Source of the DNA: Nitrosopumilaceae archaeon
GTDB lineage: Archaea > Thermoproteota > Nitrososphaeria > Nitrososphaerales > Nitrosopumilaceae
Assembly (NCBI GenBank): GCA_007571225.1
Contig: RKRU01000143.1
Location: forward strand, 1-8,987
Length of the DNA: 8,987 bases
Direction of reading: 5' to 3'
Made by a program: the position numbers and the translations under genes. Shown one piece after another: positions 5,738 to 8,987 of the stretch. Position 1 is the first letter of the stretch, and every line of letters starts with the position of its first letter. Below the pieces are notes generated by a model. It worked only from the letters and a program-made list of their open reading frames with translations. It was not told where the DNA came from and made no database searches.

Positions 5738-6196
5738 ATGGCACGATACAAGTACGCATTCCAAGGATTTGACGCCACAAGACACGTACGTACCTCCATG
5801 CGCGAGGTTGACATATCCCACAAGCATGCGCGCGAGGTGGCAAAGGCGATCAATGGACTAGACGTCGAGAGTGCGCGCGAGTATCTTATTGCAGTGGTAC
5901 GCGGCGAGCGCGCAATCGCGTTTGGAAGGTACAAGGGGCAGGTGGGGCACCGCTCCGACCCAGGAATGATGGCCGGACGCTATCCGCAGAAGACTGCCAA
6001 CCAGTTCATCAAGGCGCTCGACAGCCTTGAGGCAAATGCCGGATATCAGGGATTTGATGTGGACCGGCTCAGGCTGATCAACGTTACGGTCCACAAGGGT
6101 GTGGTCGTACGGCGGATAATACCGAGGGCGCGCGGTACTGCAACCCCAAACAACAACGTACGCACGCACATAGAGATGGTGGCAAAGGAGGTATAG
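5738..6196 (+). CDS. rpl22: Large subunit ribosomal protein uL22 (L22P)
   Basis: 152 aa from this start, normal for archaeal L22. L22 spans the large subunit and lines the exit tunnel with a long beta-hairpin. Visible features: MARYKYAFQGFDATRHVRTSMREVDISHKHAREV (conserved N-terminal region), the GHRSDPGMMAGRYPQKTANQF loop, and the tunnel hairpin segment VVRRIIPRARGTATPNNNVRTHIEMV. The frame is open to an ATG at 5708 that overlaps the S19 stop and would add ten residues, mostly Met and Val (MIMMMVVMTD). The SD at 5724-5729 and family alignment favour 5738. Its 3' end contains the S3 SD. Confidence 0.95.
   Translation: MARYKYAFQGFDATRHVRTSMREVDISHKHAREVAKAINGLDVESAREYLIAVVRGERAIAFGRYKGQVGHRSDPGMMAGRYPQKTANQFIKALDSLEANAGYQGFDVDRLRLINVTVHKGVVVRRIIPRARGTATPNNNVRTHIEMVAKEV
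6187..6192 (+). promoter_or_regulatory. Ribosome binding site of S3
   Basis: GGAGGT, the strongest SD match in the window, lies inside the last codons of L22 and 7 nt before the S3 ATG at 6200. Confidence 0.65.
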
Positions 6197-6199
6197 CAT

Positions 6200-6952
6200 A
6201 TGTCGGCAGTAAAGAACGTAATACGTGACAACTACAACATGACTTTAATACACGACTATCTGCGGGAGGCCATAAAGGAGGCCGGATTCTCGCACGCTGT
6301 GATATCCAAGACCCCAACGGGCGCCCGCATAGGACTGCACGTTACAAGGCCGGGAATCGTGATAGGCCGCAAGGGTACTAGCATAAGAGAACTTACCGAG
6401 AAGCTGGAGAACGACTTTGACCTTAAAAATCCACAGATTACAGTAGTGGAGATCGAGACGCCTGAGCTCTCCCCTAGCGTGATGTGTAATAGGATGGCTG
6501 CGCACCTAGAGCGCGGAACCGCATTCCGCAGGGCCACGATGTGGACACTCAACCAGGTAATGGAGAATGGTGCTATGGGCGTACAGATTACAGTATCTGG
6601 CAAGCTGCGCGGCGATCGCTCGGCGTTTGAGAAGCATACTGCAGGAGTGCTGCCGCGGGCCGGACACCATGCTGAGGTTATTGTAGATGAGGATGTCGCA
6701 CACGTCAACACCCCGATGGGCCTGATAGGCGTCCGAATACGTATAGCACACAAGTCAAGAATCCCCCCAGAGTTTGAGATGAAGGCCGTAGTGGAAGAGC
6801 TGGGGACAGGGCGCGGGTCTAAGAACGCTTCTGCCTCCAAAGAGGATGGGAGTAGCGCGGCGCCCAAGACTGAATCAGAACAGATATTGATGGAAGAGGA
6901 GCGTGTCAAGGCAATAGATACCATGGAAGAGGAGGAGGCCGCGCTGAAATGA
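6200..6952 (+). CDS. rps3: Small subunit ribosomal protein uS3 (S3P)
   Basis: 250 aa. S3 lies at the mRNA entry side of the small subunit. The N-terminal KH (type II) domain shows the GxxG loop as GRKG at residues 56-59, within [16 protein letters not shown]. The C-terminal S3 domain follows ([51 protein letters not shown]). Residues about 203-250 are a charged low-complexity tail beyond the conserved core, ending in the acidic ETE-like run MEEEEAALK; archaeal S3 tails vary in length. The ATG is preceded by GGAGGT. The stop TGA lies in an ATGA with a possible L29 start at 6949. Confidence 0.96.
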   Translation: MSAVKNVIRDNYNMTLIHDYLREAIKEAGFSHAVISKTPTGARIGLHVTRPGIVIGRKGTSIRELTEKLENDFDLKNPQITVVEIETPELSPSVMCNRMAAHLERGTAFRRATMWTLNQVMENGAMGVQITVSGKLRGDRSAFEKHTAGVLPRAGHHAEVIVDEDVAHVNTPMGLIGVRIRIAHKSRIPPEFEMKAVVEELGTGRGSKNASASKEDGSSAAPKTESEQILMEEERVKAIDTMEEEEAALK

Positions 6953-6966
6953 GCCGGAGGCGGAAC

Positions 6967-7206
6967 ATGTCCTCGATACGGGGCTACCGTAAGGGTGAGC
7001 TGCAAGATAAGATACGTGAGGCGCGCGGAGAGCTTGCCAAGCTCAGAGTCGTGTCTACAAAGGGCACACTGAAGAAGGACAGCGGCAGGCTGAGGCCCAT
7101 ACGCCGCGACATTGCCCGTATGGAGACGCGCCTGACCGAAATTATAATTGAAGAGTACGCGCGGCAGTCGTCTGTAGGGGGCCGTGGTGGGAGAGGCGCG
7201 GTATGA
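6967..7206 (+). CDS. rpl29: Large subunit ribosomal protein uL29 (L29P)
   Basis: 79 aa from this start. L29 is a two-helix protein near the tunnel exit, next to L23. Family features: IRGYRKGELQDKIREARGELAKLRV (helix 1), a central KGTLKKDSGRLRPIRRDIARMETRLTEI segment with the conserved basic IRRDIAR, and a Gly/Arg-rich end (GGRGGRGAV). I chose ATG 6967 because GGAGG (6956-6960) lies six nt before it. The in-frame ATG at 6949, which overlaps the S3 stop, would add MSRRRN and also has a GGAGGAGG further upstream, so it remains possible. The stop TGA (7204-7206, GTA TGA T) is followed in the +1 frame by DDDDYDDDDDKYNYN and a stop. Confidence 0.92.
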   Translation: MSSIRGYRKGELQDKIREARGELAKLRVVSTKGTLKKDSGRLRPIRRDIARMETRLTEIIIEEYARQSSVGGRGGRGAV

Positions 7207-7502
7207 TGATGACGACTATGATGACGACGATGACAAATACAACTACAACTGAGAAGAACATACGCGTTTGCGAGCTCGTGGGACTGAACGTGACCGTACG
7301 AAGAGCCTGCAACGAAGACTTGGTGGGACTGACAGGCAAGGTGACAGATGAGACTAGAAACATGATAGTCATAATAGATTCTGCGGGGCGCAACTGCAAA
7401 TACATACCAAAGGCGGGCACAGAGTTTCTATTCTCATGTGGCGGCGCCACGGTGCAGGTGGACGGCCACACGATTCAAAAGAGGCCGTTTGAGAGGGTTT
7501 GA
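7203..7502 (+). CDS. rnp1: RNase P protein component 1 (Rnp1, Rpp29/Pop4 family)
   Basis: 99 aa from the first ATG. This protein of the archaeal RNase P holoenzyme, a partner of Rpp21 in archaea, helps the RNA subunit mature tRNA 5' ends. The Sm-like beta-barrel core begins near residue 19 (NIRVCELVGLNVTV) and shows LVGLTGKVTDETRNMIVI (40-57) and the C-terminal strands (KYIPKAGTEFLF, VQVDGHTIQKRPFERV). Its place between L29 and S17 matches archaeal operons. The first 16 residues (MMMTTMMTTMTNTTTT) are an unusual Met/Thr tract from the same DNA that in the other frame encodes an Asp run; the true start may be ATG 7230. The ATG at 7203 overlaps the L29 stop and follows a purine-rich GGTGGGAG. 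Confidence 0.93.
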   Translation: MMMTTMMTTMTNTTTTEKNIRVCELVGLNVTVRRACNEDLVGLTGKVTDETRNMIVIIDSAGRNCKYIPKAGTEFLFSCGGATVQVDGHTIQKRPFERV

Positions 7503-7503
7503 G

Positions 7504-7884
7504 ATGGAGCCAGAAACAGCAAGCAATATTACAGATGACACGCTTGATGACGGCCAGGCGGGCCGAAACATAGGTATACCGCAGGTTGCCGCGCCGCGCC
7601 GTCGGTGCAATGACCCGCACTGTCCATATCATGGTGGCATGTCCGTGCGCGGTAGGCTCTTTGATGGTACGGTCACAGGCAGCAGGGCAAAGAGCACCGT
7701 CACGCTGCAAAAGAACGTTCCGATATACTTTTCAAAGTTCAAGCGATATGCGCGTGGCAAGAGCACGATACACGCGCATGTGCCCGGTTGCATCAGCGTG
7801 GAGCAGGGAGACGGCGTGCTTGCAGCAGAGTGCAGACCGATATCAAAGTCCGTGTCGTACGTGGTGGTGGAGGTGCGCCACTAG
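7504..7884 (+). CDS. rps17: Small subunit ribosomal protein uS17 (S17P)
   Basis: 126 aa. S17 is a primary 16S rRNA-binding OB-fold protein. Seen: an archaeal-type CNDPHCPYHG motif at 35-44, RGRLFDGTVTGSRAKSTVTL (50-69), the basic FSKFKRYARGKSTIHAHVPGC segment, and VEQGDGVLAAECRPISKSVSYVVVEV near the end. The N-terminal 30 residues (MEPETASNITDDTLDDG...) are acidic and not part of the conserved fold. The frame is open upstream inside Rnp1, but ATG 7504, one base after the Rnp1 stop and six nt after GAGAGGG, is the sensible start. The stop TAG directly abuts the L14 ATG. Confidence 0.95.
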   Translation: MEPETASNITDDTLDDGQAGRNIGIPQVAAPRRRCNDPHCPYHGGMSVRGRLFDGTVTGSRAKSTVTLQKNVPIYFSKFKRYARGKSTIHAHVPGCISVEQGDGVLAAECRPISKSVSYVVVEVRH

Positions 7885-8307
7885 ATGGCAAAGCAGGCCG
7901 GACGCGGCGTGGAAGAGTTCCGGCCGTATGTTACGCGGTCCATTCCGGTAGGCGCCAACATTGTATGTGCAGACAACTCGGGCGCCAAGATTCTAGAGGT
8001 GATAAACGTGCCGCGGCACAAGACTAGAGCATCAAAACTGCCTGCTGCCGCAGTGGGCGACTATTGCAATGTGGTGGTGAAAAAGGGGCCGGCAGAGCTC
8101 CGCAAGCAGGTGTACGGGGCAGTTGTGATAAGGCAAAAGTATGCCGTACGCAGACTTAATGGCGTGCGCGTCTGCTTTGAGGACAACGCGGCCGTGCTGG
8201 TGACTGCCGAGGGCGAGACGAAGGGGACTGGAATAAAGGGTCCGGTGGCCGCAGAAGCAACTGAAAAGTGGCCTAGGATTGCAAACTTGGCATCGACGGT
8301 GATATGA
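7885..8307 (+). CDS. rpl14: Large subunit ribosomal protein uL14 (L14P)
   Basis: 140 aa, in the archaeal range. L14 lies at the subunit interface and contacts the small subunit. Signature segments: CADNSGAKILEVINV at residues 28-42 (the CADNSGAK motif is diagnostic), VGDYCNVVVKKGPAELRKQVYGAVVIRQKYAVRR, then VCFEDNAAVLVTAEGETKGTGIKGPVA and the terminal RIANLASTVI. The ATG follows the S17 stop with no gap; GGAGGT (7869-7874) lies ten nt upstream inside S17. Confidence 0.97.
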   Translation: MAKQAGRGVEEFRPYVTRSIPVGANIVCADNSGAKILEVINVPRHKTRASKLPAAAVGDYCNVVVKKGPAELRKQVYGAVVIRQKYAVRRLNGVRVCFEDNAAVLVTAEGETKGTGIKGPVAAEATEKWPRIANLASTVI

Positions 8308-8987
8308 ATGGTAAAGCCCACAAAGATGCGAAACAGGCAGTTTTACAAGGCCACGCACGTGATGCGGAGCCGACTGTTGGGAGGCGCCCTCTCAGAGGAG
8401 CTCCGAAACCGTTACGGGCGCAGGAGCGTACGCATCGTTGTAGGCGATACGGTAATGATACAGCGCGGCGAGTATGCAAACGTGTCAGGCAAGGTGGAGA
8501 AGGTATTCTTGCGGGATGGTAGGGTTACTATATCAGGAATTAAAAGTGAGAGGACAAAGGGCGATAAGTTTGATGTGCGGATTCATGCATCCAACCTCAT
8601 GGTTACGGGCCTAGATCTGAATGACGACCGCAGAAAGCACAAACTCGAGTCGGGCGGGGGTAGAAAGTCTACTGCTACTACGACCATCACTACTACAACT
8701 GCTGCTACTGCCACTGCTACTACTGCTGCCGTAGAAGCAGACACAGGAGACTCTGTGCCTGACGGTACGGTGGCCATTGAGTATGAGACCGACCTAGATG
8801 AGGGCGCAGAGGCGCTTGCCGGGGAAGAAGAGGAAGAGGATGACGATGTTTATGACGATGACGACGATGACGACGATGATGTCATAAGCGACGATAACGA
8901 CGGCACCAGCGATGACGACGATAACGACGGCACCAGCGATGACGACGATAACGACGGCACCAGCGATGACGACGATAACGACGGCAC
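8308..8987 (+). CDS. rpl24: Large subunit ribosomal protein uL24 (L24P), long acidic tail, 3' end outside window
   Basis: At least 226 codons, open at the right edge. L24 initiates large-subunit assembly and lies near the tunnel exit. The conserved part spans residues 1 to about 113: MVKPTKMRNRQFYKA, the KOW-containing domain VRIVVGDTVMIQRGEYANVSG, then VRIHASNLMVTGLDLNDDRRK. Beyond it come a Gly/Ser joint, a Thr/Ala tract (122-141), a mixed acidic segment, E173-E177, D runs at 178-191 and SDDDDNDGT repeats from 201. Archaeal L24 is usually about half this length. The ATG follows the L14 stop directly, with GGTGAT (8298-8303) four nt before that ATGA. The tail is inferred to be disordered; whether it binds metal or protein is unknown. 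Confidence 0.93.
   Translation, partial: MVKPTKMRNRQFYKATHVMRSRLLGGALSEELRNRYGRRSVRIVVGDTVMIQRGEYANVSGKVEKVFLRDGRVTISGIKSERTKGDKFDVRIHASNLMVTGLDLNDDRRKHKLESGGGRKSTATTTITTTTAATATATTAAVEADTGDSVPDGTVAIEYETDLDEGAEALAGEEEEEDDDVYDDDDDDDDDVISDDNDGTSDDDDNDGTSDDDDNDGTSDDDDNDG
8671..8730 (+). repeat. ACT/GCT trinucleotide tract in L24
   Basis: Twenty consecutive codons of ACN or GCN type with one ATC, encoding a Thr/Ala linker (residues 122-141). It separates the folded L24 domain from the acidic tail and looks like another simple-repeat expansion. Confidence 0.75.
8887..8987 (+). repeat. 27-bp tandem repeat in the L24 tail
   Basis: Units at 8908-8934, 8935-8961 and 8962-8987 (cut by the window edge) are identical over their visible length, and a shortened 21-bp unit lacking six bases precedes them at 8887-8907. 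Each 27-bp unit encodes SDDDDNDGT in the L24 frame. Read across units this gives DxDxDGxxD, the spacing of thrombospondin type 3 and EF-hand-like calcium loops. Perfect identity implies very recent expansion. Confidence 0.9.

Noticed and set aside
6949..6992. +1 frame after the S3 stop ([13 protein letters not shown])
   Set aside because: Acidic but short, not repetitive, and lies in DNA explained by the L29 SD and start region; too weak to join the tail pattern.
8304..8522. 72-codon plus-strand ORF overlapping the L24 start
   Set aside because: Out-of-frame shadow of L24, which has the conserved protein, a GGTGAT SD and the directly adjacent ATG.
8887..8987. CRISPR array
   Set aside because: The repeats are contiguous without spacers, in frame and coding within L24.

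Overview
The right two thirds of the window (about 2857 to the end) is the start of an archaeal ribosomal-protein operon on the + strand: uL3, uL4, uL23, uS19, uL22, uS3, uL29, the RNase P protein Rnp1 (Rpp29/Pop4 type), uS17, uL14 and the first 226 codons of uL24. An RNase P subunit between L29 and S17, the archaeal form of every ribosomal protein, ATGA overlaps and Shine-Dalgarno (SD) motifs of the GGAGGT/GGTGAT type all point to an archaeon. Overall protein character suggests Nitrososphaerota (Thaumarchaeota), perhaps a Nitrosopumilus/Cenarchaeum-like lineage; that placement is recognition from memory, not a search result.

The left part (1 to about 2350) is more AT-rich and carries four minus-strand genes in two pairs. 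One pair is a small zinc-ribbon protein followed by a two-helix membrane protein with CxxC motifs (about 131-818). The other is a secreted, coiled-coil, four-cysteine protein followed by a small single-span membrane protein (1334-2331). I cannot assign a precise function to any of the four. Between the pairs (921-1333) is a gene-poor stretch with a nested inverted repeat and two short direct repeats. The divergent intergenic region 2332-2856 holds promoters for both sides, a duplicated 33-bp hairpin element, two tandem GTTAACCTCATC boxes and a TATA box about 26 nt before the L3 start codon.

The operon is tightly packed, with overlaps or gaps of a few bases at nearly all joints. Two genes common in other archaeal versions of this operon are absent from their expected places: L2 (between L23 and S19) and SUI1/aIF1 (near L29/Rnp1). 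In the L2 position there is a 245-bp gap filled mostly by a 12-bp-periodic repeat.

The most unusual signal is a recurring pattern of low-complexity hydrophilic tails on ribosomal proteins. In L24 the tail is plainly in frame: a Thr/Ala linker, an Asp/Glu run, then 9-residue SDDDDNDGT repeats. After the TGA stops of L23, S19 and L29, the +1 frame immediately encodes similar material: a 62-codon Gly/Asn/Tyr/His/Ser-rich tetrapeptide repeat after L23, DYDDGGDD after S19, and DDDDYDDDDDKYNYN after L29. In the L23 and L29 cases the variation between repeat copies falls at third positions of the +1 frame, and the L23 tail has no start codon of its own. Programmed +1 frameshifting at the stop, recent simple-repeat expansion with no translation, or sequence error are the competing explanations.
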